A stretch of DNA of 54,794 nucleotides from Siphonobacter sp. BAB-5405 (GCF_002872335.1 NZ_NJAG01000004.1:91790-146583), one strand, 5' to 3'; shown: positions 35,357 to 45,174, numbered from the stretch's first letter. Notes: a model not told the origin generated them from the sequence alone. Program-made: numbers and translations.

Positions 35357-36481
35357 TTGTATATGCAATCCATGACGCTCTATACCAGAACCTTATTTAG
35401 TCTGAGCTTTCTATCCCTGACTTCGCTGGGAGCCTTTGCTCAATCCCCTGAACTGGGGTTACGTACCACGCAACAGGCGACGGCCACGTCAATCAAAAAT
35501 CAGGGAGGAACGGGTACCTGCTGGTGTTACTCGACCACTTCGATGGTGGAATCGGAATGCATCCGGAAAAGCCTCGGTGAAATCGATTTATCGGAAATGT
35601 ACACCGTCCGGAATACCTATCTGGACAAAGCCCGTAATTACATTCGCCGGCAGGGGAAAGCTCAGTTTGGCGAAGGAGGATTGGGACACGACGCCTTAAA
35701 CGCGATTGCCCGGTATGGAGCGATCCCTGAATCTGTCTATTCCGGACTAAAAGCGGGTGAATCCGGACATAACCACGGAAAAGTAGATAAGGACCTGAAG
35801 GCGTACGTAGAGGAAGTACTCAAAAAGAAACCGGTTCCGGCTGATTGGGAGGTAGGATTCAATAAAATCCTGGATGAAAAATTCGGCCCCGTACCCGAAA
35901 CGTTTGAATACCAGGGAAAAACCTATACGCCCCGTCAGTTTGCCGATCAGGTATTGCAGTTTAAACTCGACGATTACGTTAGCCTGACGAGCTTCACGCA
36001 TCATCCCTTTTACCAGTCGTTTGTGTTAGAAATTCCCGACAACTGGGCGAACCAAACGTACGTAAACTTACCCCTCGAAGAATTAACGCAAACGGTAGAA
36101 CAGAGCCTGAAACAGGGCTATACCGTGATGTGGGATGCCGATATTAGCAACTCTGGTTTCAAGCAGGCAAAAGGCTACGCCGTCGAAGCCGCCGATAAAG
36201 CGGATCAGATCGATGCCACGGAAAAAAAGGTAGATCAAAACCTGCGTCAGCAACTTTTTGATAGTCAGGTTACCGTTGACGATCACCTGATGCAGATTAC
36301 GGGCACGGGTACGAGCACTTCCGGCAAGAAATTCTTTCTCGTGAAAAACTCCTGGGGAGAAACCGGACCTTACAAAGGATACATTTACGTGTCGGAGCCG
36401 TATTTTGCTCTCAACACCATCAATGTTATCCTACCCAAAGCGGCTTTACCTGAAGGTGTAAAAGCAAAACTGAAACTGTAG
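35357..36481 (+). CDS. C1-family (bleomycin hydrolase/aminopeptidase C-type) cysteine peptidase
   Basis: Exported papain-fold peptidase of 374 residues. Signal peptide about 1-29 (ends SLGAFAQ); ATGs at 35357, 35363 or 35372 are all possible starts. The triad is complete: Gln49 in SIKNQGGTGTCWCYST with catalytic Cys55, His in VDDHLMQITG, Asn in FLVKNSWGETGPYKGYIYVS. The insertion pattern and the IARYGAIPESVYSG and YFALNTINVILPKAALP segments match peptidase family C1B, which are normally cytosolic; Bacteroidota have secreted forms such as this. It presumably trims peptides in the periplasm. It is divergent from the ECF operon. Confidence 0.93.
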   Translation: MYMQSMTLYTRTLFSLSFLSLTSLGAFAQSPELGLRTTQQATATSIKNQGGTGTCWCYSTTSMVESECIRKSLGEIDLSEMYTVRNTYLDKARNYIRRQGKAQFGEGGLGHDALNAIARYGAIPESVYSGLKAGESGHNHGKVDKDLKAYVEEVLKKKPVPADWEVGFNKILDEKFGPVPETFEYQGKTYTPRQFADQVLQFKLDDYVSLTSFTHHPFYQSFVLEIPDNWANQTYVNLPLEELTQTVEQSLKQGYTVMWDADISNSGFKQAKGYAVEAADKADQIDATEKKVDQNLRQQLFDSQVTVDDHLMQITGTGTSTSGKKFFLVKNSWGETGPYKGYIYVSEPYFALNTINVILPKAALPEGVKAKLKL

Positions 36482-36482
36482 A

Positions 36483-36520
36483 AATTCAAAAGGCCAGCTG
36501 AAAAGCTGGCCTTTTGAATT
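36483..36520. terminator. Bidirectional terminator
   Basis: Perfect 17-bp stem (36483-36499 and 36504-36520, core AAAAGGCCAGCT) with a GAAA loop, between the convergent peptidase and phosphoesterase genes; it overlaps the stop codon of the latter. Confidence 0.92.
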
Positions 36521-37190
36521 AGGCAAACGTTCGTTGCCAGAAATCCGTTTGCTTCCCCAGTACATCGATGTACGTAATCGAAGCCGTTTCATCGCCTTCC
36601 GTTCGGATGAAGGGTTGCGGTGTATGACCCACCACCTGATGCCAGTCCGGCAGGTAATCGTCGATTGTTTCCGTCTCATCTGCCCAAACGGGGCCGCCTT
36701 TCGCTCCGGGATTCCCACCCCGTACCCATCCGCATTGGAATAAAACTTCTCGTCCGGCAAACGTTTCCTGAAGGGCATTCAGCGTATTCGCCAGCTCGTT
36801 TCCCCGAATGCCGTGTTTCTGAGCCCAGCTGCTGGATACACCGGCGTGCGTAAACAAATAGTTGTCCAACTGGTACGCCACCTGAAAACAAGCGGCGTTT
36901 TCCCGGTAGAGGCCCGTCCATAACGCCTGCATGTTAGGTCGGAAGTTTGAGCAGGGAAATAATGGATAGTGGAGATAAGCTACGTCGTGATTGCCCAGCA
37001 GTAAGATGTATTTTTCGGGTTCGGCTCGCTTCAAGGCAATGACTTTCTGCAAAACCTCCGTCGTCTGTTCATCCGAAAATTGCTTGGAATCTACGTAGTC
37101 CCCCACGAAAATGACCCGATCTGCTTTTTGAAGAGGGGCCTGTTCCCAATTCAGGCGGCCGTGTAAATCCCCGATAGCTAGTACTTGCAT
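36519..37190 (-). CDS. Metallophosphoesterase
   Basis: Dinuclear-metal phosphoesterase of 223 residues of the calcineurin-like group. All five motifs are present: AIGDLHGR (7-12), VGDYVDS (motif II), LGNHDVAYLH (motif III), FTHAGVS (motif IV) and VVGHTPQP (motif V). The length and spacing resemble the bacterial PrpE/ApaH-like serine/threonine phosphatases or diadenosine tetraphosphatases, but the substrate is not decided by sequence. No signal peptide, so cytoplasmic. It is monocistronic. Confidence 0.93.
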   Translation of the reverse strand: MQVLAIGDLHGRLNWEQAPLQKADRVIFVGDYVDSKQFSDEQTTEVLQKVIALKRAEPEKYILLLGNHDVAYLHYPLFPCSNFRPNMQALWTGLYRENAACFQVAYQLDNYLFTHAGVSSSWAQKHGIRGNELANTLNALQETFAGREVLFQCGWVRGGNPGAKGGPVWADETETIDDYLPDWHQVVGHTPQPFIRTEGDETASITYIDVLGKQTDFWQRTFA

Positions 37191-37349
37191 AGAGAAGTGG
37201 GTTGAAAGGCAATGGGAAGTAAGAGGCCGTTCCGTAAGGACAGCTAGCTCAGGGTTAATGGTTTTTCGTTGCTGGTTGTTGGAGACGAATGAACCTGGAC
37301 TATTCTTTGGTAATACAGACCTTCCTTTTTTACCATCTACCCAAAACCA

Positions 37350-38573
37350 CTACTTCTTCCGCCGCTGTTCCTTTTGGCGTTTTAGATTATTGGCGAGTAG
37401 CTTTTTGGCTTCTTCCCGCTGACTGGTTTTTTTATCGGCGTACTGAATGACTTTTTCGTAGTACTGCTTGGCTTCGGGCAGATTGCCTTCGCTATCGGCA
37501 ATTTTTCCCAGATTGAGCAATGCCGACGTATTGTAGCCCGACTCCGTCGCTCCGTTCGCCTGGGCGTAATTGATCGTACGATGGTAGTATTCTTTAGCCG
37601 CCGCTGGATTATGGTAGAAAAACTGATTGTAGTACGCCAGAATGTAGGAAGCATAGCGACCACTGGCGGCCTCATAGCCAAACTGACGATTATCCAGTCG
37701 CTCCAGAATTAACTTGGCCGCAGCGTCCGCTTCCTGCATGCGTCCGGTTACGAAACATTCGCGGGCGTACATGCGGTGAAAGTACGGATTCCAGGGGTAC
37801 GTCACGTGGAGGTAGCGGGCCAGTTGATAGCCTTTTTCATGCTGATTTTCGGACGCGTAAATCTGGAGTAAGAAATACTGAGCTTCCGTTCGGGTATAAA
37901 ACGCATTCCGCGAAACCCACTCCAGCTGACCGATGCCTTTGCTTTTATTGCCTTCGTGGAAAAACCAGAAAATGGGCTTCAACGCCGAATAGTTTTCGGG
38001 TACCCATTGCCGATAATAATTGTACAGACCATCCCCGAAAGCCATTTCCGGAGATAAATCCTCGTGACCTTTGCACTTGTCAAAATACTTCAGGGCATTT
38101 TTCCCGGCATTACTGGCCTTCAGCCATTTCTTCCGCTCGGCGTACATCCGTGACTTGAAGGCATACGAAGCCGCGAGGAAAAAGCTGGCTTCAATTTCCT
38201 GATTACCGCCCTGATCGTACAATTTCTCCGCCTTTTCAATGGCCTGATCCATGAACAATTCACACTTGGCGTCGTACATGTCATTGTCGGTATTCGGTAC
38301 AATCTTCCACCATTCAGCTAACCCAAACAGGAAGTAGGGGAGCGGGTGCTCGGGATACTTGGCTCGCAAATACCCAAACTCCCGAATGGCTTCTGGAAAA
38401 TTGTAATTATACATGGCATTGATTGCCTCGGTAGCTTCAATCTGTACTTCCGCACGCTTGAGCAGCATTCCACCGGAACGAGCCTGCTCATTTTTCTCCG
38501 CTGTTTCAAACCAGGACTGGGCCGAACTTACGGAGCTAAGGAAGAGAAGAAAGAATAGGAACTTGATTTTCAT
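37350..38573 (-). CDS. Tetratricopeptide-repeat protein
   Basis: 407-residue exported protein with a signal peptide (MKIKFLFFLLFLSSVSSAQ). TPR-type helical hairpins are visible from about 45 to 395, including NYNFPEAIREFGYLRAKYPE near 55, ENQHEKGYQLARYLHVTYPW near 245 and EGNLPEAKQYYEKVIQYADK near 370. The end is strongly basic (LANNLKRQKEQRRKK). Such proteins scaffold protein complexes in the periplasm or outer membrane; no partner is suggested by neighbours. A TATCTTTG box lies on the minus strand at 38690-38697, about 115 bases upstream. Confidence 0.88.
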   Translation of the reverse strand: MKIKFLFFLLFLSSVSSAQSWFETAEKNEQARSGGMLLKRAEVQIEATEAINAMYNYNFPEAIREFGYLRAKYPEHPLPYFLFGLAEWWKIVPNTDNDMYDAKCELFMDQAIEKAEKLYDQGGNQEIEASFFLAASYAFKSRMYAERKKWLKASNAGKNALKYFDKCKGHEDLSPEMAFGDGLYNYYRQWVPENYSALKPIFWFFHEGNKSKGIGQLEWVSRNAFYTRTEAQYFLLQIYASENQHEKGYQLARYLHVTYPWNPYFHRMYARECFVTGRMQEADAAAKLILERLDNRQFGYEAASGRYASYILAYYNQFFYHNPAAAKEYYHRTINYAQANGATESGYNTSALLNLGKIADSEGNLPEAKQYYEKVIQYADKKTSQREEAKKLLANNLKRQKEQRRKK

Positions 38574-38689
38574 GGCTTAACAAAGAGCTTCCGGGATACA
38601 GTGCGTGGGCTGGAAGCTTGCTAGGATTAACGGCAATTAGTAGAAAGTCGTTTAGAATTCGCAGGAAATTTTTCTGGAGTTAACGCCAA

Positions 38690-38697
38690 CAAAGATA
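38690..38697 (-). promoter_or_regulatory. Possible -7 box of the TPR gene
   Basis: Minus-strand TATCTTTG, the same octamer as at 32980-32987 and 19361-19368. The resulting leader would be about 110 bases; no -33 box recognised. Confidence 0.3.
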
Positions 38698-38836
38698 CGA
38701 AAGCTAATTTTGGGATGCTATTCCCGGAGGAGGCGATAAATTTGATTTTTCTTAGATAAGTTTCTGGAAGGATAGTCGTAAAAAGGTGGTCAAACCGGAC
38801 CGTACCTTATTTCCCATCTACTTAATCAACAACACC

Positions 38837-39367
38837 GTGATACAGGTTCGTGACAAGAATTTTGAAGTATTTATAGATCAGGTTACACTGGAGAATCGGA
38901 TTGCCACCCTGGCGGAACAAATCAGTATCGATTATGCAGATCGGCGACCCCTGCTGATTGCCGTACTGAACGGCTCGTTTATGTTCGTCTCCGAACTCAT
39001 GAAGAACATTACGATCGAGTGTGAAATCACGTTCATTCGCGTCGGTTCGTATGAAGGGATGGGTACAACGGGCAAGGTAAAACGAATCCTGGGACTCAGC
39101 GAACCCATTCGGGACCGCGATGTCATTATCGTGGAGGACATTGTGGATACCGGGCACACCATGGCCGAATTACTCGGTCAGATTACGGCTGAAAAGCCCC
39201 GGTCCATCGAAATTGCGACGATGCTGCATAAGCCCGAAGCCACGCGAATTCCGGTTACGCTGAAATACGTTGGCTTTGCGATCGAAAATAAATTTGTATT
39301 GGGGTACGGACTGGATTTCGACGGTCTGGCTCGTAACCTGCCCTGCATTTATCAACTGGCCGAGTAA
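38837..39367 (+). CDS. hpt: Hypoxanthine phosphoribosyltransferase
   Basis: Purine salvage: transfers ribose-5-phosphate from PRPP to hypoxanthine (and usually guanine). I start at GTG 38837 (176 residues, MIQVRDKNFEVFIDQ), which matches family length (about 178); a GTG at 38786 would add 17 extra residues. The PRPP-binding loop is VIIVEDIVDTGHTMAEL (acidic Glu-Asp pair then Asp-Thr-Gly), the flexible loop region is FIRVGSYEGMGTTGKVKRI, and the C-terminal purine contact is KYVGFAIENKFVLGYGLDFDG. It is convergent with the DeoR gene, with six bases between stop codons. Confidence 0.96.
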   Translation: MIQVRDKNFEVFIDQVTLENRIATLAEQISIDYADRRPLLIAVLNGSFMFVSELMKNITIECEITFIRVGSYEGMGTTGKVKRILGLSEPIRDRDVIIVEDIVDTGHTMAELLGQITAEKPRSIEIATMLHKPEATRIPVTLKYVGFAIENKFVLGYGLDFDGLARNLPCIYQLAE

Positions 39368-39373
39368 GCTGGT

Positions 39374-40132
39374 TTACAGCACCCTTGTCTTTCCACCCTG
39401 ATACGGGGCTAGCATACTGGAGGTGGCAGGCAATTCCGTAACCAAGTAATCAATTTCGCGGAGGTCTGCCACTTTCATGGACATAACGCTGTTCATCTTC
39501 TCCGATATTGCAAGAATTGCAACTTTATCCGAAGCCCGGATCATGGCCTTCTTCGCCTGCACCGTTTCCCAGTTGGAATCGGTCAGTCCTTCCTTCGCGT
39601 CCAGGGCATTCGTTCCCATAATACACAGATCCACGCGTACTTCCGAAAGTCGCTGATAGACGTCTCCGCCCACGGCCATCTGGCTATACCGCGAAATCGG
39701 TCCGCCGATCATAATGATCTCCAGATTGGGCTTGTCGAGTAGTTCTACGGCGGTTAATGGGTTGACCGTCAGAAAAGTAGCTTTGAGTTCATCCGGGATG
39801 AGTTTGATGAATTCCCGAATGGTTGTACCACCACCCATCAGTACCAGCATGCCGTCTTTCAGTAGAGTTACTGCTTTTTCTGCAATAATTCGCTTACTCT
39901 CATGAGCGTAGCTTTCTACGGGTTGCGATGAATAGTGGTAAGCCTTCGACATGGCTCCACCCCGAATCTTAATCAGTTTACCCTCTTCGGCCAGGTCATT
40001 GATGTCTCGACGTATGGTATCCTCCGACACATTCAGCGTACTGGCCAGTTCTGTAAGGGTAATACGCGTATGGAGGTTTACCTGGTTGATTATTAAATCC
40101 TTACGACTTTCTTTTAAAAGGACAACCGACAT
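39374..40132 (-). CDS. DeoR/GlpR family transcriptional repressor
   Basis: Sugar-phosphate-sensing repressor of 252 residues. Start ATG 40132 (MSVVLLKESRKDLIINQVNL); an in-frame ATG at 40162 adds ten unrelated residues. N-terminal wHTH (about 5-60) has TLTELASTLNVSEDTIRRDI followed by NDLAEEGKLIKIRGGAMSK, the DeoR hallmark. The C-terminal sugar-binding (DeoRC) domain has MLVLMGGGTTIREFIKLIP and DLCIMGTNALDAKEGLTDSN. It sits divergent from the SusC/SusD/GH20/GH29 locus and therefore probably represses it, relieved by an amino-sugar or deoxy-sugar phosphate. That link is inference from position and the operator-like repeats between them. Confidence 0.94.
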   Translation of the reverse strand: MSVVLLKESRKDLIINQVNLHTRITLTELASTLNVSEDTIRRDINDLAEEGKLIKIRGGAMSKAYHYSSQPVESYAHESKRIIAEKAVTLLKDGMLVLMGGGTTIREFIKLIPDELKATFLTVNPLTAVELLDKPNLEIIMIGGPISRYSQMAVGGDVYQRLSEVRVDLCIMGTNALDAKEGLTDSNWETVQAKKAMIRASDKVAILAISEKMNSVMSMKVADLREIDYLVTELPATSSMLAPYQGGKTRVL

Positions 40133-40270
40133 TAGATAAAGGGCTTGCTGTTGAATAAACAAAGGTATAAAAAAAGGGGTCGCCTCACTACTGCCAAGCT
40201 ATTCGGCTCTGGCTGATTCTTTCTCTTTTACCAAGAAACATTCGAAATAAAAAATCGATTAACGCAGCTT

Positions 40271-40412
40271 TTGCAATCTAAACTTTTGATATGTAAGGCG
40301 TAAAGGCGTAATACGTTGCTTTGTTCAGCAAATTTTAAAATAATATTTGCAAGTATTGCTATAAGGCTTCTATATTTCGCAAAAATTGCAAATAAGAATG
40401 CATTTTTTGCGA
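40271..40412. promoter_or_regulatory. Candidate DeoR operator cluster upstream of susC
   Basis: The 332-base divergent spacer carries many TTGCAA/TTGCGA boxes: TTGCAA at 40271-40276, TATTTGCAAGTATTGC at about 40345-40359, and a 12-of-13 inverted pair, TCGCAAAAATTGC at 40377-40389 and GCATTTTTTGCGA at 40400-40412. DeoR-family repressors often use several short repeated boxes. The last dyad ends 52 bases before the susC start codon, suitably placed for repression. Confidence 0.5.
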
Positions 40413-40464
40413 GAATACCCCTGAACAAAATCCTATTAAACGCTTTCACACTTTTACTACCATT

Positions 40465-43400
40465 ATGAAAATCTCCTTTTTATGCTTTCAGGCAAGGTTT
40501 GGCAGACTGTTTGCCTTGCTGTGGCTAATGAGTCTGTCAGCGATGGCCCAGAACATTACTGGAAAAGTGACCAATGCTGCGGACGGATCGCCGTTGCCGG
40601 GGGTTACCGTCGTTGAAAAGGGTTCGACCAAAGGAACCGTTACCGACGCTCAGGGTCAGTATACGCTGAATGCCGCTTCGGAAGCAACACTGGTTTTCTC
40701 GTATCTGGGTTTTGTACCCCAGGAAATTCCGCTGGGCGGGCGTACAACGGTGGACGTCGTGCTGAAAGAAGATACCAAAAGCCTGAACGAAGTAGTCGTA
40801 ACGGCTCTCGGGATTCAGCGGGACAAAAAAGCCCTGGGGTATTCGGTGACGGAAGTAAAAGGCTCGGAGTTTACGCAGGCCCGGGAAATGAACGTGGCCA
40901 ATGCCTTGTCGGGTAAAGTGGCCGGGGTGAATGCCTCCGGGATGTCTACCGGGCCGGGCGGTTCGAGCCGGGTCGTTATCCGGGGGAATGGCTCGCTGAA
41001 CGGAAACAGCCAGCCGCTGTACGTAATCAACGGGATGCCCATCGATAACTCTACGCCGGGCGGAAGTCCGCAAACCGGAGCCGGTGGTCTGAACGTAGAC
41101 CGGGGTGATGGAATCGGCGGGATCAATCCCGATGATATTGAGAGCATTAGCGTACTGAAAGGAGGAACCGCTGCCGCTTTATACGGCTCACGGGCCGCTA
41201 ACGGCGTTATTCTGATTACCACCAAAAAAGGGGTAGCTCAGAAGGGAATCGGCGTTGATTTCAACTCCACCTTTACGGCTGAAACGCCCTCGGTATTTCC
41301 CAAATGGCAGTATGAATACGGCCAGGGCGATCAGGGACGCAAGCCCGCTACCCAGCAGGAGGCCCTTGACTGGGGCCGGCGTTCGTTCGGAGCCAAGATG
41401 GACGGGCAGCCGTATACCATTTTCAACGGTACCCAGCAGTCTTATTCACCGCAACGCAATAACATCAATAACTTCTACGAACTGGGAACCACGTTTTCCA
41501 ATACGTTAGCTCTGAGTGGCGGTTCGGAAAACATCAATTTCCGTTTTTCGCTGGCGAATATGGACAGCAAAAGCATTCAGCCCAACTCCAAATTCAACCG
41601 GAAAGTGGGCAACCTGAATGTAAACGCGAAACTGACGAAAAACCTGTCACTGGAAGCCGTAGCCCAGTATAACATTGAGGAAGCAACCAACCGCCCCAGT
41701 GCGGGAGATGCCACCGGAAACCCCAACTGGGCCGTGTACATGCTGGCCAATACAGTAGACATTCGGCAGTTGTCACCGGGATACGATGCCACCGGACGCG
41801 AAATTCAGTGGAATGAAACGCCGTATGCCTCTAACTCTTACTTCGTCGTCAACCGCTACAAGAACAACGATACGAAAAACCGCTTTATCGGTCAGTTCAA
41901 CCTTCAATACAACTTTCTGGACAACCTGTACATTCGGGGAAGTGTGAGCCGGGATTTTTATAATTACAAATACACGGGAATCATTCCTTCGGGAACCGTA
42001 TACACGCTGAACGCTGCCGGCGAGTACCACGACATCAACTCGTCGGTTTCCGAAACTAACGGGATGTTAACGGCCCACTACAATACCAAGCTGGGTAACG
42101 ATTTCCATCTGACGGCTCTGGCGGGGGGTAACATGCGGAAGTTCCTTTCCAGCGAAACCTACATCGACGGAACGCAGTTTATCGTTCCCAACTTCTACAG
42201 CTATACCAACCTGAACAACTTCACGACCCGGCCCTATAATCCCAAGATCGCTACCAACTCCCTGTTTGGATCGCTGGATCTGGATTACAAAGGCTTTGCT
42301 TTCTTAACGCTGACGGGTCGTCAGGACTGGTTCTCTACGCTCAGTCCGAGCAACAACAGCTTATTCTATCCATCCGTTGGGGGAAGTTTTGTGCTTTCCC
42401 AAGCGGTTGAACTACCGCAATGGGTGAGCTTCGCTAAAGCTCGGGCTTCCTGGGCTCAGGTAGGAGCGGGTTCCGTAGATCCTTTCATCACCAATCAGTC
42501 GTACGGACTGGTACAGGGTGGTCACGACGGTCGTCCCCTGCAACAGGTTACCCAGTACAACGGCGTAAATCTGATTACCAATGCCTCGCTTCGACCGCTG
42601 ACGTCCACGACCTATGAAGTAGGGATCGATGCGAAATTTTTCAATAACCGACTCGGCATTGATTTGACGTATTACGACCGCAAAACGACCGACGATATTG
42701 TACGAACAACGGTTTCACGGGCATCGGGCTATAATGAAGCTCTGCTGAACGTGGGAGCCCTGAGCAACCGAGGCGTGGAAGCATTGATCACGTATAATCC
42801 CATCAAAAACAAAAACTTTAGCTGGAATGTAAGCTACAATATGGCCTACAACCGAAGTGAAGTAATGCAATTGGTACCGGGCGTGAATACCCTGGAGCTG
42901 GCTTCCAGCGTGGGCGGATGGGCCTTTGTTCACCACCAGGTGGGCCGTCCATTTGGGGTGATCAAGGGGTATACGATGGATCGTGATGCCAACGGTAACG
43001 TCATTTTCAATACCGCAACGGGGTATCAGCAACGCAGTGCTTTAAAAGAGCTGGGTCAGGGTGTACCGCCCTGGACGATGGGTCTGAACAACACGTTTAC
43101 TTATAAAAACTTCTCACTCGATGTACTGATCGACGGTAAGTTTGGTAACAAAATTTTCTCAACCATGGACGTGTACGCCACCCGTTTTGGTCTGCACCAG
43201 ATGACGTTGCCCGGTCGGGAAAACGGACTGCCCGTGTCTGGCGTAACTTCTCAGGGGGATTCCTATTCCCGAACGGTTCCGGTAAAAGACCTGCGTCTGT
43301 ACTACGACAACCTGAAAAACTATACGGATCTGTTCCTGTACGACGCCAGCTTCGTGAAGCTTCGTCAGATCGTACTGAACTACGCCATTCCGGTGAAAAA

Positions 43401-43581
43401 CTCCAAAATATTCCGGGGAGCCAGTGTGTCACTGGTGGCTCGTAACCCCTTCATTCTGTACAAAAAGACCGACAACTTCGATCCGGAAGCCAGCTATACC
43501 AATAGCAATGCTCAGGGCTTCGAGGCCTTCGCTCTGCCCCGTACCCGCAGCATGGGTGTCAATCTGATGTTGAAATTTTAA
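40465..43581 (+). CDS. SusC/RagA family TonB-linked outer membrane protein
   Basis: Outer-membrane importer for oligosaccharides, 1038 residues, working with the SusD-type lipoprotein encoded 11 bases downstream and energised by TonB. Signal peptide about 1-27 (ends SLSAMAQ). A carboxypeptidase-regulatory-like domain (about 30-105) has ITGKVTNAADGSPLPGVTVV and the family mark TVTDAQGQYTL. The SusC signature LNEVVVTALGIQRDKKALGY leads into a plug domain (PLYVINGMPID, IESISVLKGGTAAALYGSRA, ANGVILITTKKG) and a long TonB-dependent barrel ending in RTRSMGVNLMLKF with the C-terminal Phe. Context suggests a fucosylated, hexosamine-containing glycan. Confidence 0.98.
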   Translation: MKISFLCFQARFGRLFALLWLMSLSAMAQNITGKVTNAADGSPLPGVTVVEKGSTKGTVTDAQGQYTLNAASEATLVFSYLGFVPQEIPLGGRTTVDVVLKEDTKSLNEVVVTALGIQRDKKALGYSVTEVKGSEFTQAREMNVANALSGKVAGVNASGMSTGPGGSSRVVIRGNGSLNGNSQPLYVINGMPIDNSTPGGSPQTGAGGLNVDRGDGIGGINPDDIESISVLKGGTAAALYGSRAANGVILITTKKGVAQKGIGVDFNSTFTAETPSVFPKWQYEYGQGDQGRKPATQQEALDWGRRSFGAKMDGQPYTIFNGTQQSYSPQRNNINNFYELGTTFSNTLALSGGSENINFRFSLANMDSKSIQPNSKFNRKVGNLNVNAKLTKNLSLEAVAQYNIEEATNRPSAGDATGNPNWAVYMLANTVDIRQLSPGYDATGREIQWNETPYASNSYFVVNRYKNNDTKNRFIGQFNLQYNFLDNLYIRGSVSRDFYNYKYTGIIPSGTVYTLNAAGEYHDINSSVSETNGMLTAHYNTKLGNDFHLTALAGGNMRKFLSSETYIDGTQFIVPNFYSYTNLNNFTTRPYNPKIATNSLFGSLDLDYKGFAFLTLTGRQDWFSTLSPSNNSLFYPSVGGSFVLSQAVELPQWVSFAKARASWAQVGAGSVDPFITNQSYGLVQGGHDGRPLQQVTQYNGVNLITNASLRPLTSTTYEVGIDAKFFNNRLGIDLTYYDRKTTDDIVRTTVSRASGYNEALLNVGALSNRGVEALITYNPIKNKNFSWNVSYNMAYNRSEVMQLVPGVNTLELASSVGGWAFVHHQVGRPFGVIKGYTMDRDANGNVIFNTATGYQQRSALKELGQGVPPWTMGLNNTFTYKNFSLDVLIDGKFGNKIFSTMDVYATRFGLHQMTLPGRENGLPVSGVTSQGDSYSRTVPVKDLRLYYDNLKNYTDLFLYDASFVKLRQIVLNYAIPVKNSKIFRGASVSLVARNPFILYKKTDNFDPEASYTNSNAQGFEAFALPRTRSMGVNLMLKF

Positions 43582-43592
43582 TTCTCGGACTC

Positions 43593-45164
43593 ATGAACGT
43601 ATTTAAAACCATTCATAAATCGGCCTGGGTTTCCGTGCTTTCCCTGGCTCTGCTTAGCTCCTGCGACAAGGGATTCGAAGAACTCAACACGAACCCCGAC
43701 GCTTCTCCCTTCATTCAGCCGGGCTATATGTTTACGAAAGCCCAGATGGATGTATTCAGCAATTCGTACTATTCCACGGGCGTTCTGGCCGCCGGAGGAT
43801 CGATGCAGCACTACGCCACGTACAAGGATGTGCCGGGCATTGGCGACAAGTACTATTTCCAGCAGGGATCGTATCCTTACGATTACTTCCAGAATGCGTA
43901 CCCGACTGCAGTCAATGAAATCACCGAAGTGATTCGGGCAGTTTCCGGGAATCCGGCTCAGGTGAATTTGCTTTCCGTAGCCCGCATCTGGCGAGTATAC
44001 ACCATGCACCGGATTACGGATTTGTACGGCGATATTCCGTATTCAGAAGCAGGAAAGGGACTGACGGATAATCTGTATACCCCCAAATACGACGCTCAGC
44101 AGGCCATTTACGCCGACATGCTGAAAGAACTGGAAGAAGCGGCCGCTGCCTTTAATACCAGTCAGGCCACGATGGGTACGGCGGATCTGATCTACAACGG
44201 CGACATTACCAAGTGGAAAAAACTGGCGTACTCCCTGATGCTGCGACTGAGTATGCGGATGACGAAAGTGGATGCGGCCACGGCTCAGACCTGGGCGAAA
44301 AAGGCCATCGCCGGTGGCGTCATTACCACCGACGCCGACGTAGCCCGGATCAATTACGTTGCCAACGGTCAGAACTTCAACTGGAATCCTTACGCGGCTG
44401 CCTTACGCGGAGCTGATCTGAGTACCAGTTCGTTCGGTCAGAACAATACCGAAGGTGGCAAATTTGCCAAAACCTTCATCGATCATTTAAAGACGACGCA
44501 GGATCCTCGGTTGGGTGTGCTATCCGTAGTCTGGCGAAATGAAGGTACCACGGCCACGCCCAAGTACGTAGCCGATACCTCCCGCACTATCCAGAAAGGC
44601 ATGACGAACGGTTTACTGGCTAAACCCGCTGATTTCGGTACGTATTCGGAACCGAATCCGAATGTTCTGCTGAAGTACGATACGCCGGTGATCGTGATCT
44701 CGGCAGCGGAAGTGAATCTGTTACTCGCCGAAGCGGCCGTTCGGGGTTGGTACACGGGCGAAGACGCGGCAACGGCTTATGCGAAAGGCGTGACCTCAGC
44801 CATGAAAAACTGGACGCTTTTTGGAGCAGCGGGAGTCATCACTGACAACCAGATTAAAGGTTATCTGGCGGCTAATACGTTCCCCACCAGCGGTACAACC
44901 GAGGCTAAACTCGACGCGATCAATACGCAGTTGTGGGTGTCACTCTACCCGGATGAGCAGGAGGTTTGGGCGAATTACCGCCGCTCTGGTTATCCGAAAC
45001 TGACGCCGGTAAACGTGCCGGGTAATGCTACGGGCGGTACCATTCCCCGTCGCCTGCTGTATCCACCTACCGAGGAAAGTGTGAACAGCACGCAGGTCAA
45101 CATCGCCATTCAGCGGCAGGGACGTAACGAACTGACCACTCGCATGTGGTGGGACAAACAATAA
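43593..45164 (+). CDS. SusD/RagB family outer membrane lipoprotein
   Basis: Surface lipoprotein of 523 residues that caps the SusC barrel and binds glycan. Lipobox LLSSC, lipidated Cys24, followed by DKGFEELNTNPDASPFIQPG, the classic N terminus of the SusD-like_2 branch. TPR-like helices follow, with typical segments WRVYTMHRITDLYGDIPYSE and VISAAEVNLLLAEAAVRGWY. The C terminus reads SVNSTQVNIAIQRQGRNELT. Arranged as a standard SusCD pair, 11 bases apart, with SusC first. Confidence 0.97.
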   Translation: MNVFKTIHKSAWVSVLSLALLSSCDKGFEELNTNPDASPFIQPGYMFTKAQMDVFSNSYYSTGVLAAGGSMQHYATYKDVPGIGDKYYFQQGSYPYDYFQNAYPTAVNEITEVIRAVSGNPAQVNLLSVARIWRVYTMHRITDLYGDIPYSEAGKGLTDNLYTPKYDAQQAIYADMLKELEEAAAAFNTSQATMGTADLIYNGDITKWKKLAYSLMLRLSMRMTKVDAATAQTWAKKAIAGGVITTDADVARINYVANGQNFNWNPYAAALRGADLSTSSFGQNNTEGGKFAKTFIDHLKTTQDPRLGVLSVVWRNEGTTATPKYVADTSRTIQKGMTNGLLAKPADFGTYSEPNPNVLLKYDTPVIVISAAEVNLLLAEAAVRGWYTGEDAATAYAKGVTSAMKNWTLFGAAGVITDNQIKGYLAANTFPTSGTTEAKLDAINTQLWVSLYPDEQEVWANYRRSGYPKLTPVNVPGNATGGTIPRRLLYPPTEESVNSTQVNIAIQRQGRNELTTRMWWDKQ

Positions 45165-45174
45165 AATCGAAGTT

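Noticed and set aside
38786-38836. Upstream GTG start for hpt
   Set aside because: It adds 17 residues absent from the family; GTG 38837 gives the normal length and N terminus.
40228-40449. 73-codon minus-strand frame with repeating AKN, AKY and ANI units
   Set aside because: The repetition comes from the TTGCAA operator boxes read as codons; it overlaps the control region and has no family features.
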